Shown: positions 53,684-64,000 of the stretch, piece by piece
Layout: each line of letters begins with the position of its first letter
How positions within the stretch are numbered: the first letter of the stretch is position 1
Assembly (NCBI RefSeq): GCF_947507565.1
Contig: NC_089175.1
Coordinates: 4,453,733-4,517,732 of the forward strand
Length of the DNA: 64,000 nt
From: Oscarella lobularis
Taxonomy: Eukaryota; Porifera; Homoscleromorpha; Homosclerophorida; Oscarellidae
Direction of reading: 5' to 3'
Notes under the pieces: model-generated
The model's input: the letters and a program-made list of their open reading frames with translations, nothing else
Database searches by the model: none
Told to the model about the DNA's origin: nothing
Made by a program: the position numbers and the translations under genes

Positions 53684-54159
53684 GAGACATCTATCTTTAA
53701 TTCTTAGGACCAAAATTGTAAATTGAGGGCCTAATCTTTAATTCATTGAGCCTAAATATTAATTTGAGAGCCTTATCTTTAATTCTTAGTGCCTAAATAT
53801 TAAAATGAGGGCCTAATCTTTGATTCTTGTGCCTAAATATTAAATTGAGGGCCTAAACTTTGATTCTTAGTGCCTAAATATTAAATTGAGGGCCTAATCT
53901 TTATTTATTAAGCCCTAAATATTAAATTGAAGGCCTAATTTTTAATTCTTAAGACATAAATATTAAATTGAGGGCCTAATCGTTGAATATTAGTGCCTAA
54001 ATATTAAATTGAGGGCCTAATCTTTGATTATTAATGCCTAAATATTAAATTGAGGGCTTAATCTTTGATTCTCAGGTCCTAAGTATTAAATTGAGGGCCT
54101 AATCTTTGATTATTAAGCACTAGATATTAAATTGAGGGCCTAATTTTTAATTCTTAGGA

Positions 54160-56400
54160 ACTAAATATTAAATTGAGAGCCTAATCTTTATTCTTAGTTC
54201 CTCAATATTAAATTGAGGGCATAATCTTTAATTCTTAGGCCCTAAATATTAAATTGAGGGCCTAATCTTTGACTCTTAGAACCTAAATATTAAATTGAGG
54301 ACCTAATCTTTGAATCTTAGTGCCTAAATATTAAATTGAGGGCCTAAACTTTGATTCTCAGTGCCTAAATATTAAATAGAGGGCCTAATCTTTGATTATT
54401 AAGCACTAGATATTAAATTGAGGGCCTAATTTTTAATTCTTAGGAACTAAATATTAAATTGAGAGCCTAATCTTTGATTCTTAGTTCCTAAATATTAAAT
54501 TGAGGGCCTAATCTTTAATTCTTAGGCCCTAAATATTAAATTGAGGGCCTAATCTTTGACTCTTAGAACCTAAATATTAAATTGAGGGCCTAATCTTTGA
54601 TTCTTAGTGCCTAAATATTAAATTGAGAGCCTAATCTTTATTTCTAAGGACATAAATATTAAATTAAGGGCCTAATTTTTAATTCTTACGACTTAAATAT
54701 TAAATTGAAGGCCAAATCGTTGATTATTAGTTCCTAAATATTAAATTGAGGGCCTAATCTTTGATTCTTAGTTCCTAAATATTAAATTGAGGGCCTAATC
54801 TTTGATTCTTAGTTCCTCAATATTAAATTGAGGGCATAATCTTTAATTCTTAGGCCCTAAATATTAAATTGAGGGCCTAATCTTTGACTCTTAGAACCTA
54901 AATATTAAATTGAGGACCTAATCTTTGAATCTTAGTGCCTAAATATTAAATTGAGGGCCTAAACTTTGATTCTCAGTGCCTAAATATTAAATAGAGGGCC
55001 TAATCTTTGATTATTAAGCACTAGATATTAAATTGAGGGCCTAATTTTTAATTCTTAGGAACTAAATATTAAATTGAGAGCCTAATCTTTGATTCTTAGT
55101 TCCTAAATATTAAATTGAGGGCCTAATCTTTAATTCTTAGGCCCTAAATATTAAATTGAGGGCCTAATCTTTGACTCTTAGAACCTAAATATTAAATTGA
55201 GGGCCTAATCTTTGATTCTTAGTGCCTAAATATTAAATTGAGAGCCTAATCTTTATTTCTAAGGACATAAATATTAAATTAAGGGCCTAATTTTTAATTC
55301 TTACGACCTAAATATTAAATTGAAGGCCAAATCGTTGATTATTAGTTCCTAAATATTAAATTGAGGGCCTAATCTTTGATTCTTAGTTCCTAAATATTAA
55401 ATTGAGGGCCTAATCTTTGATTCTTAGTTCCTCAATATTAAATTGAGGGCATAATCTTTAATTCTTAGGCCCTAAATATTAAATTGAGGGCCTAATCTTT
55501 GACTCTTAGAACCTAAATATTAAATTGAGGACCTAATCTTTGAATCTTAGTGCCTAAATATTAAATTGAGGGCCTAAACTTTGATTCTCAGTGCCTAAAT
55601 ATTAAATAGAGGGCCTAATCTTTGATTATTAAGCACTAGATATTAAATTGAGGGCCTAATTTTTAATTCTTAGGAACTAAATATTAAATTGAGAGCCTAA
55701 TCTTTGATTCTTAGTTCCTAAATATTAAATTGAGGGCCTAATCTTTAATTCTTAGGCCCTAAATATTAAATTGAGGGCCTAATCTTTGACTCTTAGAACC
55801 TAAATATTAAATTGAGGGCCTAATCTTTGATTCTTAGTGCCTAAATATTAAATTGAGAGCCTAATCTTTATTTCTAAGGACATAAATATTAAATTAAGGG
55901 CCTAATTTTTAATTCTTACGACCTAAATATTAAATTGAAGGCCAAATCGTTGATTATTAGTTCCTAAATATTAAATTGAGGGCCTAATCTTTGATTCTTA
56001 GTTCCTAAATATTAAATTGAGAGCCTAATCTTTATTTCTAAGGACATAAATATTAAATTAAGGGCCTAATTTTTAATTCTTACGACCTAAATATTAAATT
56101 GAAGGCCAAATCGTTGATTATTAGTTCCTAAATATTAAATTGAGGGCCTAATCTTTGATTCTTAGTTCCTAAATATTAAATTGAGGGCCTAATCTTTGAT
56201 TCTTAGTTCCTCAATATTAAATTGAGGGCATAATCTTTAATTCTTAGGCCCTAAATATTAAATTGAGGGCCTAATCTTTGACTCTTAGAACCTAAATATT
56301 AAATTGAGGACCTAATCTTTGAATCTTAGTGCCTAAATATTAAATTGAGGGCCTAAACTTTGATTCTCAGTGCCTAAATATTAAATAGAGGGCCTAATCT
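54160..56400. repeat. Higher-order repeat of 615 bp (15 x 41 bp), three full periods plus a shortened one
   Basis: Private variants mark the period: ATTAAATAGAGGG at 54371, 54986 and 55601, then 56380; AATTCTTACG at 54681, 55296 and 55911, then 56075. Spacing is 615, 615, then 779 and 164 (615 plus 4 x 41, and 4 x 41), so whole monomers were gained or lost. Confidence 0.93.
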
Positions 56401-56580
56401 TTGATTATTAAGCACTAAATATTAAATTGAGAGCCTAATCTTTGATTCTCAGTTCCTAAATATTAAATTGAGGGCCTAATCTTTAATTCTTAGGCCCTAA
56501 ATATTAAATTGAGGGCCTAATCTTTAACTCTTAGAACCTAAATAATAAATTGAGGGCCTAATTTTTAATTCTCAGGGCCT

Positions 56581-56896
56581 ACAAGGGACTGGCCAACTCT
56601 TCTCCCCTGTAATAAAGTACAGTAAATTACAATGGACTGGCCAACTCTTCTCACCTGTAATAAATTACAGTAAAATTACAAGGGACTATAGTGCCGACTC
56701 TTCTGTCCTGTAAATAAATTACAGTGAATTACAAGGGACTAGCCGTCTGTCCTGTAATAAATTACAGTAAATTACAAGGGACTGGCCAACTCGCTCTCTT
56801 GTAACAAATAACAGTAAAAGAGATAAGCCGACTCTTCTGTCCTGTAATAATCTACAGTAAATTACAAGGGACGGGCCAACTCGCTCTTCTGCAATA
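56581..56896. repeat. 48-bp satellite block 5 (about 6.5 units)
   Basis: Contains the variant GGGACTATAGTGCCGACTC, shared only with block 8. Confidence 0.92.
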
Positions 56897-57965
56897 ATCA
56901 AATTAAGAGACATCTATCTTTAATTCTTAGGACAAAAATAGTAAATTGAGGGCCTAATCTTTAATTCATTCAGCCTAAATATTAAGTTGAGAGCCTTATC
57001 TTTAATTCAATTCTTAGTGCCTAAATATTAAATTGAGGGCCTAATCTTTGATTATTAATGCCTAAATAATAAATTGAGGGCTCAATCTTAGATTCTTAGT
57101 TCCTCAATATTAAATTGAGGGCCTAGTCTTTGACTCTTAGAACTTAAATATTAAATTGAGGGCCTAATCTTTGATCCTTAGTGTCTAAATATTAAATTGA
57201 GGGCCTAATCTTTATTTATTAAGCCCTAAATATTAAATTGAAGGCCTAATTTTTAATTCTCAGTTCCTCAATATTAAATTGAGGGCATAATCTTTGATTC
57301 TTAGTGACTACATTTTAAATTGAGGGCCTAATCTTTGATTCTTAGCGCCTAAATATTAAATTGAGGGCCTAATATTTATTTCTTAGGACATAAATATTAA
57401 ATTAAAGGCCTAATTTTTAATTCTTAGGACCTAAATATTAAATTGAGGGCCTAATCGTTGATTATTAGTTCCTAAATATTAAATTGAGGGACTAATCTTG
57501 GATTCTTAGGACCTAAATATTAAATTGAAGGCCTAATATTTGATTCTTAGTGCCTAAATATTAAATTAAACGCATAATCTTTGATTATTAGTGCCTAAAT
57601 ATTAAATTGAGGGACTAATCTTTGATTCTTAGTTCCTAAATATTAAATTAAGGGCCTAATCTTTAATTCTTAGGCCCTAAATATTAAATTGAGGGCCTAA
57701 TCTTTAATTATTAAGTCTTAAATATTAAATTGAAGGCCTAATTTTTAATTCTGAGGACCTAAATATTAAATTGAAGGCCTAATGTTTGATTCTTAGTGCC
57801 TAAAATTTAAATTGAGGGCATAATCTTTAATTCTTAAGCCCTAAATAGTAAATTGAGGGCCTAATCTTTGATTCTTAGTGCCAAAAAAATAAATTGAGGG
57901 CCTAATATTTAATTATTAAGACCTAAATAATAAATTGAGGGCCTAATTTTTAATTCTCAGGGCCT

Positions 57966-58375
57966 ACAAGGGACTGGCCAACTCTTCTCCCCTGTAATAA
58001 ATTACAGTTAATTACAAGGGACTAGCCGATTCTTCTCTCATTTAATAAATTACAGTAAATTACAATGGACTGGCCAACTCTTCTCTTCTGTAATAAATTA
58101 CAGTATATTACAATAGACTGGCCAACTCTTCTCACCTGTAATAAATTACAGTAAAATTACAAGGGACTAGCCGACTCTTCTGTCTTGTAATAAATTACAG
58201 TGAATTACAAGGGACTAGCCGTCTGTCCTTTAATAAATTAAAGTAAATTACAAGGGACTGGCCAACTCGCTCTCTTGTAACAAATAACAGTAAAAGAGAT
58301 AAGCCGACTCTTCTGTCCTGTAATAATCTACAGTAAATTACAAGGGACGGGCCAACTCGCTCTCCTGCAATAATC
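57966..58375. repeat. 48-bp satellite block 6 (about 8.5 units)
   Basis: Standard start and end; the last units carry TGTAATAATCTACAG in place of the palindrome. Confidence 0.92.
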
Positions 58376-58490
58376 AAATTGAGAGCTTTATCTTTAATTC
58401 TTAGGACCTAAATAGTAAATTGAGGGCCTAATCTTTAATTCTTAAAACCTAAATATTAAATTGAGGGCCTAATTTTTAATTCTCAGGGCC

Positions 58491-58908
58491 TACAAGGGAC
58501 TGGCCAACTCTTCTCCCCTGTAATAAATTACAGTTAATTACAAGGGACTAGCCGATTCTTCTCTCATTTAATAAATTACACTGGACTGGCCAACTCTTCT
58601 CTTCTGTAATAAATTACGGTAAATTACAATGGACTGGCCAACTCTTCTCACCTGAAATAAATTACAGTAAAATTACAAGGGACTAGCCGACTCTTCTGTC
58701 CTGTAATAAATTACAGTGAATTACAAGGGACTGGCCAACTCGCTCTCCTGTAATAAATTACAGTAAATTACAAGGGACTGGCCAACTCGCTCCCCTGTAA
58801 CAAATAACAGTAAAATTAAAAGAGATAAGCCGACTCTTCTGTCCTGTAATAAACTAAAGTAAATTACAAGGGACGGGCTAACTCGCTCTCCTGCAATAAT
58901 CAAAATGA
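58491..58908. repeat. 48-bp satellite block 7 (about 8.5 units)
   Basis: Shares the shortened ATTACACTGGACTGG unit with block 4 and ends with CAAAATGAGAGACATCTATC. Confidence 0.92.
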
Positions 58909-60330
58909 GAGACATCTATCTTTAATTCTTAGGACAAAAATAGTAAATTGAAGGCCTAAACTTTAATTCATTCAGCCTAAATATTAAGTTGAGAGCCTTA
59001 TCTTTAATTCAATTCTTAGTGCCTAAATACTAAATTGAGGGCCTAATCTTTGATTATTAATGCCTAAATATTAAATTGAGGGCTCAATCTTTGATTCTCA
59101 GGTCTTAAATATTAAATTGAGGGCGTAATCTTTGATTATTAAGCCATAAATATTAAATTGAGGGCCTAATTTTTAATTCTTAAGAACTAAATATTAAATT
59201 GAGGGCCTAAACTTTGATTCTTAGTGCCTAAATATTAAATTGAGGGCCTAATCGTTAATTATCAAAACCTAGATATTATATTGAGGCCCTAATTTTTAAT
59301 TCTTAGGACCTAAATATTAAATTGAAGGCCTAATCTTTGATCCTTAGTGCCTAAATATTAAATTAAGGGCCTAATCTTTAATTCTTAGGCCCTAAATATT
59401 AAATTGAGGGCCTAATCTTTGACTCTTAGAACCTAAATATTAAATTGAGGGCCTAATCTTTGATTCTTAGTGCCTAAATATTAAATTGAGGGCCTAATCT
59501 TTAATTCTTAGGCCCTAAATATTAAATTGAGGGCCTAATCTTTGACTCTTAGAACCTAAATATTAAATTGAGGGCCTAATCTTTGATTCTTAGTGCCTAA
59601 ACATTAAATTGAGGGCCTAAACTTTGATTCTTAGTGCCTAAATATTAAATTGAGGGCCTAATCTTTATTTATTAGGCCCTAAATATTAAATTGAAGGCCT
59701 AATTTTTAATTCTTAGGACCTAAATATTAAATTGAGGGCTTAATGGTAGAATATTAGTGCTTAAATATTAAATTGAGGGCATAATCTTTGATTCTTAGTT
59801 CTTAAATATTAAATTGAGGGGCTAATCTTTAATTCTTAGGCCCTAAATATTAAATTGAGGACCTAATCTTTGACTGTTGGAACCTAAATATTAAATTGAG
59901 GGCCTAATCTTTAATTCTTAGTGCCTAAATATTAAATTGAGGGCCTAATCTTTATTTATTAAGCCCTAAATATTAAATTGAAGGCCTAATTTTTAATTCT
60001 TAGGACCTAAATATTAAATTGAGGGCCTAATCTTTATTTATCAAGCCCTAAATACTAAATTGAAGGCCTAATTTTTAATTCTTAGAACCTAAACATTAAA
60101 TTGAGGGCCTAATCGTTGATTATTAGTGCCTAAATATTAAATTGAGGGCCTAATCTTTGATTCTTAGTGCCTAAATATTAAATTGAGGGTCTAATCTTTA
60201 ATTCTTAGGCCCTAAATATTAAATTATTTGGCCTATTCTTTGATTCTTAGGACCTAAATATTAAATTGAGGGCCTAATCTTTAATTCTTAGAACCTAAGT
60301 AATAAATGGAGGGCCTAATTTTTAATTCTC

Positions 60331-60762
60331 AGGGCCTACAAGGGACTGGCCAACTCTTCTCCCCTGTAATAAATTACAGTTAATTACAAGGGACTAGCCG
60401 ATTCTTCTCTCATTTAATAAATTACAGTAAATTACAATGGACTGGCCAACTCTTCTCTTATTTAATAAATTACAGTAAATTACAATGGACTGGCCAACTC
60501 TTCTCACCTGTAATAAATTACAGTAAAATTACAAGGGACTATAGTGCCGACTCTTCTGTCCTGTAAATAAATTACAGTGAATTACAAGGGACTAGCAGTC
60601 TGTCCTGTAATAAATTACAGTAAATTACAATGGACTGGCCAACTCGCTCTCCTGTAACAAATAACAGTAAAATTAAAAGAGATAAGCCGACTCTTCTGTC
60701 CTGTAATAAACTACAGTAAATTACAAGGGACGGGCCAACTCGCTCTCCTGCAATAATCAAAT
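60331..60762. repeat. 48-bp satellite block 8 (about 9 units)
   Basis: Includes the GGGACTATAGTGCCGACTC variant as in block 5. Confidence 0.92.
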
Positions 60763-61944
60763 TGAGAGACATCTATCTTTAATTCTTAGGACCAAAATAG
60801 TAAATTGAGGGCCTAATCTTTAATTCATTGAGCCTAAATATTAAGTTGAGAGCCTTATCTTTAATTCTTAGAACCTAAATATTAAATTGAGGGCCTAATC
60901 TTTGATTCTTAGAACCTGAATATTAAATTGAGGGCCTAATCTTTGATTCTTAGTGCCTAAATATGAAATTGAGGGCCTAATGTTTGATTCTTAGTTCCTC
61001 AATATTAAATTGAGGGCCTAATCTTTGACTCTTAGAACTTAAATATTAAATTGAGGGCCTAATCTTTATTTATTAAACCCTAAATATTAAATTGAAGGCC
61101 TAATTTTTAATTCTTTGGACCTCAATATTAAATTGAGGGCTTAATCTTTGATTCCTAGTGCCTAAATATTAAATTGAGGGCCTAATCTTTAATTCTCAGG
61201 GCCAAAATATTAAATTGAGGGCATAATCTTTAATTATTAAGACCTAATTATTAAATTGAGGGCCTAATTTTTAATTCTTAGGACCTAAATATCAAATTGA
61301 GGTCCTAATCTTTGATTCTTAGTGCCTAAATAGTAAATTGAGGGCCTAATCTTTGATTATTAGTTCCTAAATATTAAATTGAGGGCCTAATCTTTGATTG
61401 TTAGTGCATAAATATTAAATTGAGGGCCTAATCTTTAATTCTTAGGCCCTAAATATTAAATTGAGGACCTAATCTTTGACTGTTGGAACCTAAATATTAA
61501 ATTGAGGGCCTAATCTTTAATTCTTAGTGCCTAAATATTAAATTGAGGGCCTAATCTTTATTTATTAAGCCCTAAATATTAAATTGAAGGCCTAATTTTT
61601 AATTCTTAGGACCTAAATATTAAATTGAGGGCCTAATCTTTATTTATCAAGCCCTAAATACTAAATTGAAGGCCAAATTTTTAATTCTTAGAACCTAAAC
61701 ATTAAATTGAGGGCCTAATCGTTGATTATTAGTGCCTAAATATTAAATTGAGGGCCTAATCTTTGATTCTTAGTGCCTAAATATTAAATTGAGGGTCTAA
61801 TCTTTAATTCTTAGGCCCTAAATATTAAATTATTTGGCCTATTCTTTGATTCTTAGGACCTAAATATTAAATTGAGGGCCTAATCTTTAATTCTTAGAAC
61901 CTAAGTAATAAATGGAGGGCCTAATTTTTAATTCTCAGGGCCTA

Positions 61945-62121
61945 CAAGGGACTGGCCAACTCTTCTCCCCTGTAATAAATTACAGTTAATTACAAGGGAC
62001 TGGCCAACTCGCTCTCCTGTAACAAATAACAGTAAAATTAAAAGAGATAAGCCGACTCTTCTGTCCTGTAATAAACTACAGTAAATTACAAGGGACGGGC
62101 CAACTCGCTCTCCTGCAATAA
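61945..62121. repeat. 48-bp satellite block 9 (about 3.7 units)
   Basis: Shortened form of block 8: the first unit joins directly to the CTCGCTCTCCTGTAAC-type units. Flanking 41-bp units also match those around block 8 about 1.6 kb earlier. Confidence 0.92.
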
Positions 62122-62897
62122 TCAAATTGAGAGACATCTATCTTTAATTCTTAGGACCAAAATAGTAAATTGAGGGCCTAATCTTTAATTCATTGAGCCT
62201 AAATATTAAGTTGAGAGCCTTATCTTTAATTCTTAGAACCTAAATATTAAATTGAAGGCCTAATCTTTGATTCTTAGAACCTGAATATTAAATTGAGGGC
62301 CTAATCTTTGATTCTTAGTGCCTAAATATGAAATTGAGGGCCTAATGTTTGATTCTTAGTTCCTCAATATTAAATTGAGGGCCTAATCTTTATTTATTAA
62401 ACCCTAAATATTAAATTGAAGGCCTAATTTTTAATTCTTTGGACCTCAATATTAAATTGAGGGCTTAATCTTTGATTCCTAGTGCCTAAATATTAAATTG
62501 AGGGCCTAATCTTTAATTCTCAGGGCCAAAATATTAAATTGAGGGCATAATCTTTAATTATTAAGACCTAATTATTAAATTGAGGGCCTAATTTTTAATT
62601 CTTAGGACCTAAATATCAAATTGAGGTCCTAATCTTTGATTCTTAGTGCCTAAATAGTAAATTGAGGGCCTAATCTTTGATTATTAGTTCCTAAATATTA
62701 AATTGAGGGCCTAATCTTTGATTGTTAGTGCATAAATATTAAATTGAGGGCCTAATCTTTAATTCTTAGGCCCTAAATATTAAATTGATGGCCTAATCTT
62801 TAAATCTCATTTCCTAAATATTAAATTGAGGACCTAATCTGTAGATCTTAGTGCCTAAATATTAAATTGAGGGCCTAATTTTTAATTCTCAGGGCCT

Positions 62898-63123
62898 ACA
62901 AGGGACTGGCCAACTCTTCTCACCTGTAATAAATTACAGTGAATTACAAGGGACTAGCCGATTCTTCTCTCATGTAATAAATTACAGTAAATTACAAGAG
63001 ACTGGCCAACTCGCTCTCCTGTAACAAATAACAGTAAAATTAAAAGAGATAAGCCGACTCTTCTGTCCTGTAATAAACTACAGTAAATTACAAGGGACGG
63101 GCCAACTCGCTCTCCTGCAATAA
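62898..63123. repeat. 48-bp satellite block 10 (about 4.7 units)
   Basis: Nearly identical to block 11, 551 bp downstream. Confidence 0.92.
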
Positions 63124-63448
63124 TCAAATTGAGAGACATCTATCTTTAATTCTTAGGACCAAAATAGTAAATTGAGGGCCTAATCTTTAATTCATTGAGC
63201 CTAAATATTAAGTTGAGAGCCTTATCTTTAATTCTTAGAACCTAAATATTAAATTGAGGGCCTAATCTTTGATTCCTAGGCCCTAAATATTAAATTGAGG
63301 GCCTAATCTTTGATTCTTAGGCCCTAAATATTAAATTGATGGCCTAATCTTTAAATCTCATTTCCTAAATATTAAATTGAGGACCTAATCTGTAGATCTT
63401 AGTGCCTAAATATTAAATTGAGGGCCTAATTTTTAATTCTCAGGGCCT

Positions 63449-63674
63449 ACAAGGGACTGGCCAACTCTTCTCACCTGTAATAAATTACAGTGAATTACAA
63501 GGGACTAGCCGATTCTTCTCTCATGTAATAAATTACAGTAAATTACAAGAGACTGGCCAACTCGCTCTCCTGTAACAAATAACAGTAAAATTAAAAGAGA
63601 TAAGCCGACTCTTCTGTCCTGTAATAAACTACAGTAAATTACAAGGGACGGGCCAACTCGCTCTCCTGCAATAA
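63449..63674. repeat. 48-bp satellite block 11 (about 4.7 units)
   Basis: Recent duplicate of block 10 together with its flanking 41-bp units (period 551 bp). Confidence 0.92.
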
Positions 63675-64000
63675 TCAAATTGAGAGACATCTATCTTTAA
63701 TTCTTAGGACCAAAATAGTAAATTGAGGGCCTAATCTTTAATTCATTGAGCCTAAATATTAAGTTGAGAGCCTTATCTTTAATTCTTAGAACCTAAATAT
63801 TAAATTGAGGGCCTAATCTTTGATTCTTAGGCCCTAAATATTAAATTGAGGGCCTAATCTTTGATTCTTAGGCCCTAAATATTAAATTGAGGGCCTAATC
63901 TTTGACTCTTAGAACCTGAATATTAAATTGAGGACCTAATCTTTGATTCTTAGTGCCTAAATATGAAATTGAGGGCCTAATGTTTGATTCTTAGTTCCTC

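Larger units (their letters stand above)
50431..64000. repeat. Satellite array, 41-bp AT-rich monomer, continues past the window
   Basis: The monomer is ATTAAATTGAGGGCCTAATC followed by TTTGATTCTTAGTGCCTAAAT, 41 bp. Hundreds of copies run in one direction, with variants at TTTGATT/TTTAATT/TTTATTT and TTAGTGCC/TTAGAACC/TTAGGCCC. The array is broken by blocks of a second, 48-bp monomer (separate entries). No gene lies inside. Confidence 0.97.

Noticed and set aside
52984-63690. Minus-strand reading frames of about 60-70 codons (VGPSLVIYC...LLQDRRVG pattern) in the 48-bp blocks
   Set aside because: 48 is a multiple of three, so any stop-free phase stays open through the block. The peptide repeats with the DNA and there is no start, splice or homology support.
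50431-64000. CRISPR-like regularly spaced repeats
   Set aside because: Whole monomers repeat with no unique spacers, there are no cas genes, and the genome is eukaryotic.

Overview
This window is nuclear DNA from a eukaryote, most likely a non-bilaterian animal such as a sponge. The evidence is short spliceosomal introns (about 50-100 bp, GT...AG), animal-type modules (immunoglobulin, fibronectin III, ZU5, death domain, CARD, Kelch, rhodopsin-like 7TM receptors, ZYG11-like proteins) and no operons. The species cannot be fixed from the sequence alone.

Layout. 1-3.5 kb: a broken copy of an Ig/ZU5/death-domain receptor. 3.7-8.2 kb: a decayed duplicate block with two SDHC fragments, a CARD exon remnant and two broken ZYG11-like genes, one split by a 597-bp transposon. 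9.0-13.0 kb: an intact nine-exon receptor (5 Ig-like domains, TM, death-like domain, ZU5, UPA-like region, death domain; 1102 aa). 13.6-24.0 kb: the better preserved version of the duplicate block, with SDHC copy 1, a small signal-peptide/death-domain gene, a CARD-Kelch gene, two ZYG11-like genes and SDHC copy 2. 25.0-37.0 kb: two segmental copies of a cassette of three 7TM receptor genes plus a CARD-Kelch gene; two receptors in the second copy are frameshifted. 37.9-41.8 kb: a multi-exon lectin-like/Ig/FN3 receptor. 44.0-48.3 kb: a decayed crooked-neck (CRNKL1) splicing-factor gene with a retroelement 3' end in one intron. 48.6-50.1 kb: an Ig receptor with a proline-rich tail. 50.4 kb to the end: a satellite array of 41-bp and 48-bp monomers with higher-order repeats.

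How the genes may relate. Receptors with cytoplasmic death folds, a CARD-Kelch protein made twice, a small death-domain protein that shares its first-exon type with the receptor, and ZYG11-like substrate receptors (CUL2/elongin E3 ligase) facing the CARD gene head to head are packed within 37 kb and keep duplicating together. This resembles a fast-evolving recognition and death-fold signalling cluster, but joint function is inference from domains and linkage. Several frameshifts are 1-bp changes, some in homopolymers, so assembly error must be excluded before each break is called a true pseudogene.
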